From Rhodobacteraceae bacterium F11138 (GTDB lineage: Bacteria; Pseudomonadota; Alphaproteobacteria; Rhodobacterales; Rhodobacteraceae), in NCBI GenBank assembly GCA_016521575.1, contig JAEKDP010000008.1:85419-134253 (forward strand): 48,835 nt of DNA, read 5' to 3'. The notes below the pieces were generated by a model. The model was not told the origin of the DNA, ran no database searches, and saw nothing but the letters and a program-made list of their open reading frames with translations. Made by a program: the position numbers and the translations under genes. Positions 31,451 to 40,381 of this stretch are shown piece after piece. How positions within the stretch are numbered: position 1 is the stretch's first letter; every line of letters begins with the position of its first letter.

Positions 31451-32627
31451 TCCGCCCCCATGTGTTCTGGATGATTTCAGCGATCTCATCGTTCACTGCG
31501 TTCATGGATTCGATCGCACGATCAAACGTCTGACGCGTGAAGTCCTTCTTGTCAGCTTCGTAGAGCGTTTGCTTGGTCAAGCCGGCATCAGAAATTGCGG
31601 TCGATTCAACCATGTGATTGGTCAGGACCGACCTCCCGAACAGTCCGCGAATGAAAGCGATGACTTCGGTTTGTGGCGCGTCGCCGACTTTGTATCGCGT
31701 TGGCAAAAAGCGCAGCCAATCGAAGCGCAGATTTGCGCCTGCATCCCTGATCACTCCCAGGAGATCCGCGGTCATTCGCAAGAATTGGGACATCGACATG
31801 AGGTCAAGCATTTGCGGGTGAACCGTCACGAGGACACCCGAGGACGCGGAAAGTGCTGACATCGTCAAGAAACCAAGCTGCGGCGGGCAGTCGATCACAA
31901 CAACGTCGTAGTTCGCTTCAACACTATCGAGTGCGTCATGAACTCGCGCGAAGAACGCTTTCGCTCCGCCTCGCTGGATAGCAGCAGGCGTCTCGTGCTC
32001 GAACTCCATGAGTTCTAGGTTGCCCGGGATAAGATCAAGGCCGCGGATGTAGGTCTTGCGGATCACTTCGGCGATCGGAACCGGATCGTCATAGCGAACG
32101 GCATCATAGAGGGTTCCGCCCTCCATAAGGTCGAGTTCTGGCTGGATTCCGTGAAGAGCCGAAAGAGATGCTTGGGGGTCGAGATCGATCGCAAGAACCC
32201 TGTACCCCTTGAGCGCCAAGCGCTGAGCGAGGTGAGCAGACGTCGTCGTTTTGCCGGACCCGCCCTTGAAGTTCACCACTGAAACAACTTGAAGCTCGTC
32301 ACCGTCGCGACGCCCAGGCACGTAAGTTCCAGACTTTTTTGCGTTTCCTTCAAGCGTCTGCCGGATTTCCCAGATATCGTCGAGCGTATAGCGACGATGA
32401 CTTCCAGCCGTCGTCTCAACGTCAACGATCTTTCCTTCTCGATGAAGCTTCCGAAGATAGGTATGGTCGACGCCAAGGAGCTCAGCAGCTTCGCCGCTAG
32501 TCAAAGTGCGCATCACCTTCTTTGCATCCGGAGGGAAGTGTGCGGCGCGCTGAGCATGCAGGTTCGACGCGAGAAGTTCCGCGTAGTGCCCGATGGCGAT
32601 GTCTAGATCCTGCTCTACTTCGCTCAT
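31434..32627 (-). CDS. repA: Partition ATPase RepA (ParA family)
   Basis: This is the ParA-type ATPase of the repABC system; it also represses the operon. At 397 residues it has an N-terminal winged helix (LTSGEAAELLGVDHTYLRKL), the deviant Walker A FKGGSGKTTTSAHLA at about residues 120-135, LAIDLDPQASLSALHGI, and VVVIDCPPQLGFLTMSALSA. ATG 32627 follows TCGGGGCAGAC. It is the first gene of repABC; the 130-base AT-rich leader up to the resolvase stop should hold the promoter, and contains a direct repeat GCGCGTT (about 32647 and 32663). Confidence 0.94.
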   Translation of the reverse strand: MSEVEQDLDIAIGHYAELLASNLHAQRAAHFPPDAKKVMRTLTSGEAAELLGVDHTYLRKLHREGKIVDVETTAGSHRRYTLDDIWEIRQTLEGNAKKSGTYVPGRRDGDELQVVSVVNFKGGSGKTTTSAHLAQRLALKGYRVLAIDLDPQASLSALHGIQPELDLMEGGTLYDAVRYDDPVPIAEVIRKTYIRGLDLIPGNLELMEFEHETPAAIQRGGAKAFFARVHDALDSVEANYDVVVIDCPPQLGFLTMSALSASSGVLVTVHPQMLDLMSMSQFLRMTADLLGVIRDAGANLRFDWLRFLPTRYKVGDAPQTEVIAFIRGLFGRSVLTNHMVESTAISDAGLTKQTLYEADKKDFTRQTFDRAIESMNAVNDEIAEIIQNTWGRNGKKA

Positions 32628-32761
32628 GTCTGCCCCGATCCGTGGGCGCGTTTTTTATGTGACCGCGCGTTATTTTTCGAGACTATTGCCCGACCAACCA
32701 GATTCGTGCAAGCACTTTCTAGATTTAGTGGCAATCGGTTAGGCCAACACAAGTGTGATCC

Positions 32762-33643
32762 TCAGAGGAGCCCCAGCTTTTCAGCACGCTCCAGCAGCAT
32801 TCTGACTGAGGAAGGCTGCCAGCTGGTGCGACCGCGAGGGGTGCGCTCACGCATGGATTCCAGTCGGTCGCAGATTGCCTGCAAGGTGATCTCGGGGTCA
32901 GCACCTTTGATTGCGGCGACAATCGCAGGCAGGCGATCGTCGGTTTCGCGACGTCCAGCGCGTCCAAGCACTTCAGCGGGCAGGAATCCGTCCGCCACGT
33001 ATGCCTTCACGGCGCGGAGCAGGCGGCTTTGCGTCCAGCGCCGATCATGGGGCAGGGGGCCATTGATGATCCGCAGGACATCTTCCCAAGCCATATCGGG
33101 GCGCAAACGGCGCACATGGGGCACCCAATCCTGTGCAGTTTCGTTCAAGCGCTCCATGTAGCCGTCCTGTCGCGCCAGCCGCACCTTGCGCAGCGCTTCA
33201 GGGTCCTTGACGCGAAGACCCGGGTTGCCGCCGACGCGGCCCTTTGAGCGTGCCGAGGCAAGCCCAGCCTTTGTGCGCTCACGTATCAGCGCGCGCTCGA
33301 ACTCGGCCGCGGCGCCCAGAACCTGCAATGTGAATTTTCCTTGAGGGGAGGCGGTGTCGATCGGGTCCTGGAGCGAGCGGAAGAACGCCCCCTTGCCCTC
33401 CAGTCTTTCGATCACCTCAAGTAGGTGCGACAAAGACCGCGCAAGCCGGTCGATCCGCACGACGACCAGCGTGTCGCCCTTGCCAATCCGCTCCAGCACA
33501 CGTGCAAGCACGGGCCGCGCGCGATTGCCGCCCGAGGCGTGCTCTTCAAAGATCTCGGCGCATCCCGCAGACTGCAGTGCCTCAGACTGGGGCAGGGGGG
33601 TCTGATCCTCGGTGGAGACGCGCGCATAGCCAATCAGGGGCAT
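32762..33643 (-). CDS. Serine recombinase (resolvase/invertase family)
   Basis: This protein has 293 residues. The catalytic domain begins MPLIGYARVSTEDQ, with S10 as nucleophile, and includes VVVRIDRLARSLSHLLEVIE and FTLQVLGAAAEFERALIRER. The C-terminal part is longer than in gamma-delta resolvase, with extra helix-turn-helix segments (AWEDVLRIINGPLPHDRRWT; TLQAICDRLESMRERTPRGR). ATG 33643 is taken because upstream codons are AT-rich and not family-like. It may resolve plasmid dimers or belong to a lost transposon. The upstream 33644-33760 region has res-type repeats. Confidence 0.88.
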   Translation of the reverse strand: MPLIGYARVSTEDQTPLPQSEALQSAGCAEIFEEHASGGNRARPVLARVLERIGKGDTLVVVRIDRLARSLSHLLEVIERLEGKGAFFRSLQDPIDTASPQGKFTLQVLGAAAEFERALIRERTKAGLASARSKGRVGGNPGLRVKDPEALRKVRLARQDGYMERLNETAQDWVPHVRRLRPDMAWEDVLRIINGPLPHDRRWTQSRLLRAVKAYVADGFLPAEVLGRAGRRETDDRLPAIVAAIKGADPEITLQAICDRLESMRERTPRGRTSWQPSSVRMLLERAEKLGLL

Positions 33644-33760
33644 GAAACGGGCCGTTTGCAATTTAATATATTGCCAATAAACGACCGTTTGTAAACGGAT
33701 GCAAGGGCACTCTCTGTGGCGGTGTTTACCGGAATGCCCTTGGTTTCTATACAATGAGCG
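33644..33760. repeat. Candidate res site ahead of the resolvase
   Basis: The region contains GGGCCGTTTGCAATTT, a half-inverted partner CAATAAACGACC, and the perfect palindrome CCGTTTGTAAACGG (33685-33698). Clustered inverted repeats just upstream of a serine resolvase gene are typical of res sites. Subsite boundaries are not certain. Confidence 0.45.
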
Positions 33761-33868
33761 CGATCAGAGAGCCCACGCCGACCATCGCCCGCGCGTGCTA
33801 TATAAGGAGCTCTGGCGCATTCCGACAAAACCCTTGGGTAAAATGCAAATTTCCAGTATTTTGCACAT

Positions 33869-34936
33869 ATGAAGCTTCAAGCGCCTGCTTTTCATGATGC
33901 ATCTGATGCTCTCTACCTCGACGTTGAGGAGGTGGAACAGTCGTCCGAGGACGATCTTTGGTTCCTGCCCGGTCCCATGGAAGAGGAGCCAGATTATTTG
34001 CCGCCCGGACCACGGGCCGAATCGTGTGAAACCGAGGTCCTCGACGATTGGCGGAAAGCTGAGGCGGGTCATGCCGCGCGTCTTGCTCGTGTGGCCGGTC
34101 GCGTCGGTGCGCTGGACGACCGCCTGAAGCGCGGCCCGGAAGGATGGCGGCACAGGCTTGCCCTGATCGAGGCTGCCGACCTCAGCTGGTTCGCGGGTGA
34201 TCGCATTGGCCCGGATCGGCTGGCGCTCTGGATTTCCATGCGCCTGTCCGGCGCGCACGACGACACCGCAGCCCTTGCACGTGTCGGTTGGGCGGTACGT
34301 CGTCTGACAGGGGGGCCAGGCCCAGAGGTGGATCTGTCTGCCTTCCTCGACCGCCGCGATCCTGAGAACATGGCAGATGAAGCCGAGCCCTTCGCGGACC
34401 GCGCGGGCGGTTGGCTCGACCTGATGGCACAAGCCGCCGATCTTCATCCGATAACCCGCGCCTGCGTGGGCTTTCACTTTTGGAGCCTCGCGGGCCTTGG
34501 GCAGCAGGGCGATCGAATGGAAGCGGCAGTCACGGCCGCGCGGATCGGGGCTAGCGAGGGCAAGGGAGCGGTCTTTTCACCTCTGGCCATGGGTGGGGCA
34601 GGGGGGCTGCGCGCTGGCGGCTCACCCGCTGACCGTCTGGCGCGATGGCTTGACGGGATGGAGACCGCCTGCCTGACCGCCGTGCGCCACCTAGACGATA
34701 TCGAAGCATGGTCAGCGCGGGCAAAAACCGAGATGATCCCACTCTCGGGCCGCACGCCCCCAGCCTTGTGCGCAGTTCTGACCGAATGGCCACTCGTCTC
34801 CGCCCCGATGGCCGAGGCTCTGACCGTCGCCAGTCGCGCTGCGGTCCAGCGCAATCTTGCCTGGATGGAGGAAAAGGGTCTGGTCCGCGAGATGACCGGG
34901 CAGGGGCGGTATCGGATGTGGCGTGCGGCGAACTGA
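33869..34936 (+). CDS. DUF1612-like protein with C-terminal winged helix
   Basis: This 355-residue acidic protein has a middle region (WRHRLALIEAADLSWFAGDR, then RLALWISMRLSGAHDDTAAL and ARVGWAVRRL) that I associate with the DUF1612/RHE_PE00001 family of rhizobial plasmids. A C-terminal winged helix ends it (ALTVASRAAVQRNLAWMEEK, GLVREMTGQGRYRMWRA). It is probably a plasmid DNA-binding protein. The upstream space holds a res-like region and an AT-rich leader. Family assignment is moderate; no catalytic residues are evident. Confidence 0.6.
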   Translation: MKLQAPAFHDASDALYLDVEEVEQSSEDDLWFLPGPMEEEPDYLPPGPRAESCETEVLDDWRKAEAGHAARLARVAGRVGALDDRLKRGPEGWRHRLALIEAADLSWFAGDRIGPDRLALWISMRLSGAHDDTAALARVGWAVRRLTGGPGPEVDLSAFLDRRDPENMADEAEPFADRAGGWLDLMAQAADLHPITRACVGFHFWSLAGLGQQGDRMEAAVTAARIGASEGKGAVFSPLAMGGAGGLRAGGSPADRLARWLDGMETACLTAVRHLDDIEAWSARAKTEMIPLSGRTPPALCAVLTEWPLVSAPMAEALTVASRAAVQRNLAWMEEKGLVREMTGQGRYRMWRAAN

Positions 34937-34977
34937 AGACCGCAAAGGCCCGCACAACCCTTTGGTCAGCCGCTTTG

Positions 34978-35442
34978 TTAACCGGGTAGGTCCCCATCAG
35001 CGAACAGGTTCGGAAAAAGGCGTTCCCGGCAGTCGAGAGGAAACGCTAGTCGCACCGGCGTCTTTGACGAGGCAGATGACAGGTAGCCGACTGAAGTCAG
35101 CTTGCTCAACGTGTTGCGCGCTGTGCGCTCGGATGTCTTGAGCACGATCTGTGCTTCACCGCGTTCCAGCGTGCCATAGCGAAGGACCGCCGAGATGAGG
35201 TCGGGCGCACGCTTGTCGTCGATCGTGTCTTCGACCAAACGCCGGTAGCGTTTTTCCAGACCACCAAGGTCGAAGAGCTTGGCCGAGAAGATGATCTGAT
35301 CCAGCATCACCTTCAGGAACCATTCGCAATAGGTTTTCAGAGCGGCCTCGGACAGATTGCCCCACCCGTCGCGATCCCCACGGCGAGGGTGACCTGCCAC
35401 TGAACTTTCATCCAGTCGGAACCGGAGCCCTTTGGGTGGTAC
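34978..35442 (-). pseudogene. Fic-family protein, 3' fragment
   Basis: The frame PRRGDRDGWGNLSEAALKTY, then CEWFLKVMLDQIIFSAKLFD and a winged helix (ETSERTARNTLSKLTSVGYL close to this), matches the region after the Fic core in Fic/DOC proteins of about 380 residues. The AMPylation motif HPFxDGNGR is missing because the 5' part is cut at the IS3-family remnant (35445). A GTG at 35400 is not a genuine start. The fragment is inactive as an AMP transferase. Confidence 0.6.
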
Positions 35443-35444
35443 AG

Positions 35445-36304
35445 TCAGAGGAATTGGACTTGAGTGGACCTGTCCCGTTTTCGTGCCGCTCCAAGTGCTC
35501 GTTCATGCCACCTTCCGTTCGAAGGCGACCGGACTTTTCCAGCCCATGCTGAGTGGCGTCGACGCGGATTGTAGAAGCCGTTGATGTATTCGAAGATTGC
35601 CATCTCGGCTTGCCGCCTGGTTGTCCATGACCGCCGCCAGATCAGCTCGGCCTTGATGGTTTTGAAGAACGTCTCGACGGCCGCATTGTCATAACAATTA
35701 CCTTTGCCGCTCATGGAGACTCTGAAGCCATGCTGGCGCCGGATCTTCTGGTAGTCAAGCGAACAGTATTGCGATCCACGATCCGTGTGGTGAATGCAGC
35801 CTTTGGGCGGTGACCTGAAGGCAATGGCCATCTTCAAAGCCCGGATCGCCAGATCGCGCTTCATGCGGTTGCTGACAGCCCAGCCGATCACGCGGCGGGA
35901 ATGCAGGTCCAGGATGACTGCAAGATATAACCACCCCTCGCGGGTCCAGATGTAGCTGATGTCGCCCGCCCATTTCTGGTTCGGCCCGGCCGCACTGAAG
36001 TCGCGATCCAGCAGGTTCGGGGCGATGTTGAACGTATGATCGCTGTCTGTAGTCGTCTTGAACTTGCGCGTTCTTTTAACGGTGATCGCGTTTTCGCGCA
36101 TCCATTGCCCGGCAGGCGATTGCGAAGCAATCTGCCGAGAGGGGGACGACCGACGCGCCGGTGCCCGATATCGACACCGATCTCCTTCAGTTCTTCGGTC
36201 ATTCGTGGCCTGCCGTAGCTGCCCAGGCTCAGACGCGACTGTTCCTTGATATGCGCCAGAACAACCATATCCGTGCGCTGCCTGCGGCTGGCCGGGCGGC
36301 TGCG
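35445..36304 (-). pseudogene. IS3-family transposase OrfB, broken
   Basis: The catalytic half is clear: NQKWAGDISYIWTREG (first D), GCIHHTDRGSQYCSLDYQ (second D) and SGKGNCYDNAAVETFFKTIK (E). The 5' part lies in another frame: SRPASRRQRTD, MVVLAHIKEQSRLSLGSYGR and PRMTEELKEIGVDIGHRRVG. The two frames are separated by a short hairpin-bearing insertion at about 36105-36150. OrfA and the first part of OrfB are missing, replaced near 36304 by an unrelated scrap. The element's end near 35445-35480 (TGGACTTGAGTGGACC) is visible but no partner repeat remains. Confidence 0.8.
36110..36137. repeat. Hairpin insertion inside the IS3 transposase
   Basis: Arms CGGCAG...ATTGC and GCAAT CTGCCG fold around GAA, with a three-base bulge (GCG). 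The block sits between residues that are normally adjacent in OrfB (HRRVGR and MRENAITV) and shifts the frame. It resembles a mobile short palindromic repeat rather than drift. Confidence 0.6.
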
Positions 36305-36396
36305 GAAATGCGTGGCAGGCCTCGATGGGGGCGGAAATGAAAGCCCACGGCGCCACGTTCAAGCAGTTCCCGCCCAAGGATATCGGCCTGAACTGA
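36304..36396 (+). pseudogene. 3' scrap of an unidentified gene
   Basis: The plus-strand frame NAWQASMGAEMKAHGATFKQ then FPPKDIGLN and a stop looks like the C-terminal end of a helical protein, perhaps a periplasmic solute-binding protein. It is followed by a GC-rich hairpin (arms at 36404-36413 and about 36423-36432), as after a gene. The 5' part was lost at the junction with the IS3 remnant. Identity is a guess. Confidence 0.3.
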
Positions 36397-36562
36397 CGGC
36401 GCGGCGGGGCGGCATCGAAAGCGTCGCCCCGCAACGGCATGGAGCGATCCCGCATCGGGCGATGTCGCGCCGTGCCGCGCCGGGATCGGTCCCAATGTCC
36501 GGGACTGCGGCGCGTTACACCGATGAACGCGCGGAAATCGAACCATATCCTCTAGGCCCCAG

Positions 36563-36583
36563 GTGATCAGGAATCCGGATCAC
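36563..36583. promoter_or_regulatory. Operator-like inverted repeat ahead of the sulfatase operon
   Basis: Arms GTGATCAGG and CCGGATCAC (8 of 9 paired) flank AAT, 67 bases before the sulfatase start. The spacing and symmetry suit a LysR-type (T-N11-A) or GntR-type regulator. The LysR gene at the end of this cluster is the obvious candidate. Confidence 0.45.
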
Positions 36584-36649
36584 GATACACAGTTTGATGC
36601 TATTGCCGTTGCAGCGCCCCTGCTAGCCTGAGGCCAAAGGGGAGGTTGC

Positions 36650-38347
36650 ATGACCGTCAAGAATATCCTGTTCATCATGTGCGACCAGCTTCGGTGGGAC
36701 TACCTGAGCTGCTACGGGCACCCGCATCTCGAGACGCCCAATATCGATGCGCTGGCCGCGCGCGGCGTCCGGTTCGACCGCGCCTATGTGCAGTCGCCCG
36801 TCTGCGGACCCTCGCGCATGTCCACCTATACGGGCCGCTATGTGCACTCGCATGGCGCCAGCTGGAATTTCGTGCCGCTCAAGGCCGGCGAGATGACCAT
36901 CGGCGACCACCTGCGCCCGTCGGGGGTGAAATCGGTGCTCATCGGCAAGACGCATATGCGCGCCGACACCGCCGGCATGACGCGCCTTGGCATCGACCCC
37001 GACAGCCAGATCGGCGTGCGCATCAGCGAATGCGGCTTTGACCCGTTCGAGCGTGACGACGGCATTCACCCCTATTCCGGGCATGATCCCGACCCGACCT
37101 ACAACAACTATCTGCGCGCCCGAAACCTGGGCGGCGACAACCCCTGGGAGGAATGGGCCAACGCCGCCGAGGACGAGGATGGCGACCTCTTGTCGGGCTG
37201 GTTCCTCAAGAACGCGAACCGCCCCGCGCGGGTGCCGGACGAGCATTCCGAAACCCCCTATATCACCAGCCGGGCGATGGATTTCATCGACCAGGCGGGC
37301 GACCAGCCCTGGGTCGCGCATGTCAGCTATATCAAGCCGCACTGGCCCTATATCGTGCCCGAGCCCTATGCCAGCATGTACGGCCCCGAGCATATCCTGC
37401 CGGTCAGCCGCAGCGAGGCCGAGCGCAGCGACCCGCATCCGGTTTTCGGCGCCATGCAGGACCACCGCGTCAGCCGTAATTTTGCCCGCGACGAGGTGCG
37501 CGAGCGCGTGATTCCCGCCTATATGGGCCTGATCAAGCAGATCGACGACCAGATGGGGCGACTGTTCCAGCATCTCGAGGATCGCGGCATCGCCGACGAG
37601 ACGATGATCGTCTTCACCTCGGATCACGGCGATTACCTGGGCGATCACTGGATGGGCGACAAGGACCTGTTCCACGAACAGGCGATCCGCGTGCCGCTGA
37701 TCATCCACGACCCCGATCCGCGCGCCCATGCGACCCGCGGCACGGTCAATACCGACCTGATCGAGATGGTCGACCTCGCGCCGACCTTTCTGGATGTCTA
37801 TGGCGGCGCGCCGGTGCCGCATGTCATGGACGGCCAGTCGCTGCGGCCCGCGCTTTTCGGTCAGGATGCCGCCAAGCGCGATCACGTGATCTGCGAATAT
37901 GACTATTCGTTCCAGGATGCCCGTCTCACGCTGGGCACCAAGTCGCGCGATTCCTGGCTGCGGATGATCTTTGACGGGCGCTGGAAATACGTCATCGCCG
38001 AGGGCTATCGCCCGATGCTGTTCGATCTGGAAAACGACCCGGAGGAGTTCCACGACCTTGGCGGAGAGACCGGCCATGAGGACACCATCGCGCGGCTGCA
38101 CGAGGCGCTCTTTCGATGGGCCCGCCAGCCGCGCCAGCGGGTGACGGTGGCCGACGGGGCGATCGAATCGACCTTCGTGCAGGAAAGAATCGCCGAAGGC
38201 GGTATCCTGATCGGATACTGGGACGAAGCGGAGCTGGAACATGCGGTGCGCGAGGAATGGCACCCGCGATTCGCTGCCGCCAACCCGATCATCGGGCCGA
38301 CGCTGAAGAAACTGCTGCGCAAATCCGACGAAAGGAAAACATCATGA
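36650..38347 (+). CDS. Sulfatase / phosphonate monoester hydrolase-like enzyme
   Basis: This alkaline-phosphatase-superfamily hydrolase cleaves sulfate or phosphonate esters. The 565 residues begin with the metal motif NILFIMCDQLRWDYLS (D12). The formylglycine site is SPVCGPSRMSTYTGRY, with C52 in the CxPSR motif, so a maturation enzyme from elsewhere is required. A second metal site is VFTSDHGDYLGDHWMGDK. The long C-terminal segment and absence of a signal peptide suit cytoplasmic phosphonate monoester hydrolases or related arylsulfatases. ATG 36650 follows AAGGGGAGG. It overlaps the cupin gene by four bases. The TRAP transporter downstream would import the ester. Confidence 0.88.
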   Translation: MTVKNILFIMCDQLRWDYLSCYGHPHLETPNIDALAARGVRFDRAYVQSPVCGPSRMSTYTGRYVHSHGASWNFVPLKAGEMTIGDHLRPSGVKSVLIGKTHMRADTAGMTRLGIDPDSQIGVRISECGFDPFERDDGIHPYSGHDPDPTYNNYLRARNLGGDNPWEEWANAAEDEDGDLLSGWFLKNANRPARVPDEHSETPYITSRAMDFIDQAGDQPWVAHVSYIKPHWPYIVPEPYASMYGPEHILPVSRSEAERSDPHPVFGAMQDHRVSRNFARDEVRERVIPAYMGLIKQIDDQMGRLFQHLEDRGIADETMIVFTSDHGDYLGDHWMGDKDLFHEQAIRVPLIIHDPDPRAHATRGTVNTDLIEMVDLAPTFLDVYGGAPVPHVMDGQSLRPALFGQDAAKRDHVICEYDYSFQDARLTLGTKSRDSWLRMIFDGRWKYVIAEGYRPMLFDLENDPEEFHDLGGETGHEDTIARLHEALFRWARQPRQRVTVADGAIESTFVQERIAEGGILIGYWDEAELEHAVREEWHPRFAAANPIIGPTLKKLLRKSDERKTS

Positions 38348-38799
38348 GTCTCACCCCCGGTATCGCCCGCAAGGGCGAAGGCATCGACGGCGCCCATTGG
38401 AACATCCTGGGCCAGGTCTATACGCCCAAGCAGATCACCGAGGAGTGTTTTTCCTGGCACGCGACCTTTCCCATCGAGACCTTCGTGCCGCCGCATATCC
38501 ACCCGACGCAGGACGAATACATCCTGCTGCTGGACGGCACGCTTGACCTGGTGCTGGGCGGCAAGTCGCTGCAGGCGAGCACTGGCGATCTGGTGTCGAT
38601 GCCGCGCGGCATTCCGCATGGCATCTTCAACAACTCCGGCCGGGATGTGCGCTGCTTTTTCTGGGTGACACCCACCGGCAAGCTGGTGGACCTGTTCCGC
38701 AAGATCCACAACATGGCCCGTCCCGACGAGGTCACGGCGCTGGCGCCCGACTACGAGGTGGAATTCCTGCCCCCGGTCAAGGCCGCCGCACAATTGTGA
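38344..38799 (+). CDS. Cupin-domain protein
   Basis: This is a single-domain cupin of 151 residues. Metal ligands are visible in FVPPHIHPTQDEYILLLDG (motif 1: HIH, then E) and PRGIPHGIFNNSG (motif 2: His). ATG 38344 overlaps the sulfatase stop. It could isomerise or oxidise the product released by the sulfatase, or act on a sugar. The neighbourhood supports a catabolic role but no reaction can be assigned. Confidence 0.82.
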   Translation: MSLTPGIARKGEGIDGAHWNILGQVYTPKQITEECFSWHATFPIETFVPPHIHPTQDEYILLLDGTLDLVLGGKSLQASTGDLVSMPRGIPHGIFNNSGRDVRCFFWVTPTGKLVDLFRKIHNMARPDEVTALAPDYEVEFLPPVKAAAQL

Positions 38800-38849
38800 C
38801 GGCAGCATAAATCATAACGCAGCAAGGCTGCATCACAGGGAGTAGAACG

Positions 38850-39890
38850 ATGCGCAATTTCATGATTTCCGGTGCCCTGGCACTGACCGCCGGTCTCGCG
38901 ATGCCCGGCAAGGCCGCCGCCGCCGAGAACATCCTTTTCAACTGTTTCTTTCCGCCGCGCCATTATGTCTGCACGGATTTCCTGCCGGAGCTGGGCCAGC
39001 GCATCGAGACCGCGACCGAGGGCCGGGTCAAGCTGCGCACCCCGCCCAAGACGCTGGCCGCACCCCCCGACCAGATGGACGCGGTGGCCAATGGCGTGAT
39101 GGACGGCGCGGTGCAGTTCAACGGATTTCTGCGCGCGCAGGTGCCGGGCATCCAGTTCTCGATGCTGCCCTTTGTCGGCAACGCGGATGCCGAGGCCACC
39201 AGCGTGGCGCTGTGGGAGACCTATCAGAAGCACTTTGCCGACAAGGAGGAATACGGCGAGACCGTGTTGCTGGCGCTCTTCGCGCTCAATGGCGGGGACA
39301 TCTTTTCCGTCACCGATGAACCCATCGTCGCGGTTGACGATCTGGCCAAGCGCAAGATCTGGTCCGTTCCCGGCGTGACCGCGAACGTGGTGGCCGAAAC
39401 CGGGTCCTCGGTGGTGTCGGGCCCCGCGGTGCAGATGCTCGAGGTCGTGTCGAAAGGCGTGGTCGATGGCTATGTCGGGATGCCGCAGAGCGAGGTGACG
39501 CAATACAAGCTCACCGGCTATACCAAGTCCGCGACGATCTTTGACGAAAAGGTGTTCCAGGCGACGTTCTCCTTCTTCGTGTCGCGTGACAAGTGGGAGG
39601 CGATCTCGGAAGAGGACCGCACAGCAATCCATGCGGCGCTCGGGTCCGATTTCTCGCGGTGGATGGGCGCGTTCCAGGACGACATCTTTGAAAGGGCACA
39701 TCAGGAAATGGGCGAGGAAGGCGTGACCTTCATCGAGGGCAGCGATGCGTTCCTGGCCGATCTCAAGACGCTTGGTGCCCCCCAGATCGAGGCATGGAAA
39801 GCTCAGGTCGGCGAGATGGGCGTGGATGGCCAGGCGGTGCTGGACGATTACCGCAAGGCGCATGACGCCGCGTTGACGGCAGGCCAGTGA
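38850..39890 (+). CDS. dctP: TRAP transporter solute-binding protein DctP
   Basis: This 346-residue periplasmic receptor has a signal peptide (ISGALALTAGLAMPGKAAAA). The DctP fold is seen in ENILFNCFFPPRHYVCTDFL, ATEGRVKLRTPPKTLAAPPD, the conserved Arg/Trp region LAKRKIWSVPGVTANVVAET, and DGYVGMPQSEVTQYKLTGYT. The aromatic and Cys-rich NCFFPPRHYVC start is typical of receptors for organic acids or larger ligands. A GGGAG site precedes ATG 38850. Its stop overlaps the dctQ start. Confidence 0.9.
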   Translation: MRNFMISGALALTAGLAMPGKAAAAENILFNCFFPPRHYVCTDFLPELGQRIETATEGRVKLRTPPKTLAAPPDQMDAVANGVMDGAVQFNGFLRAQVPGIQFSMLPFVGNADAEATSVALWETYQKHFADKEEYGETVLLALFALNGGDIFSVTDEPIVAVDDLAKRKIWSVPGVTANVVAETGSSVVSGPAVQMLEVVSKGVVDGYVGMPQSEVTQYKLTGYTKSATIFDEKVFQATFSFFVSRDKWEAISEEDRTAIHAALGSDFSRWMGAFQDDIFERAHQEMGEEGVTFIEGSDAFLADLKTLGAPQIEAWKAQVGEMGVDGQAVLDDYRKAHDAALTAGQ

Positions 39891-40381
39891 CCACCGCCCC
39901 GAAACAGGCCGCCGTCGTCGTCCGCCACGGCCTTGCCGTGGCGGCGGGGGGCGCGATGCTGGTGATGGTGATCCTGACCTGCGTCGACGTGATCGGGCGC
40001 TATGGCTTCAACAACTCGGTCTTCGGCGCGTCCGAGATGATCGAGCTGCTGATGGTCGCGGTGGTCTTTGCCGGGCTGGCCTTTGTCACCGCGTCGAATG
40101 AGCATATCTGCGTCACGCTGTTCGATCATCTGCTGGATGCACGGATGCCGCGCGCAATGCGCTGGCTGCGGTTCGGGTTCTCGCTGGCGATCTACGGGCT
40201 GCTTGTCTGGGTGCTGTGGCGCATGGCGCTCGGCGCCTGGGAGGACGGGCGCGGCACCATCGTCCTTGCCCTGCCGTTGTGGCTCTTCTCCGGGTCGGCG
40301 GCGGTGCTGTCGACCGCCGGTTTCCTGATCTACATCGCGACTGCGCGCCCGCAGGCCGACACCGCGAGGGCTGCGCCATGA
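39887..40381 (+). CDS. dctQ: TRAP transporter small permease DctQ
   Basis: This 164-residue small membrane subunit has four helices: AVAAGGAMLVMVILTCVDVI, MIELLMVAVVFAGLAFVTAS, the pair around LRFGFSLAIYGLLVWVLWRM, and SAAVLSTAGFLIYIATAR. The DVIGRYGFNNSVFGASEMIE segment between helices 1 and 2 is the DctQ signature. The start is GTG 39887, overlapping dctP as GTGA, and the stop overlaps dctM. Confidence 0.9.
   Translation: MTTAPKQAAVVVRHGLAVAAGGAMLVMVILTCVDVIGRYGFNNSVFGASEMIELLMVAVVFAGLAFVTASNEHICVTLFDHLLDARMPRAMRWLRFGFSLAIYGLLVWVLWRMALGAWEDGRGTIVLALPLWLFSGSAAVLSTAGFLIYIATARPQADTARAAP

Noticed and set aside
36623-38263. Minus-strand frame of 546 codons opposite the sulfatase
   Set aside because: It lies wholly antisense to a gene with intact catalytic motifs and has no ribosome site or recognisable family.
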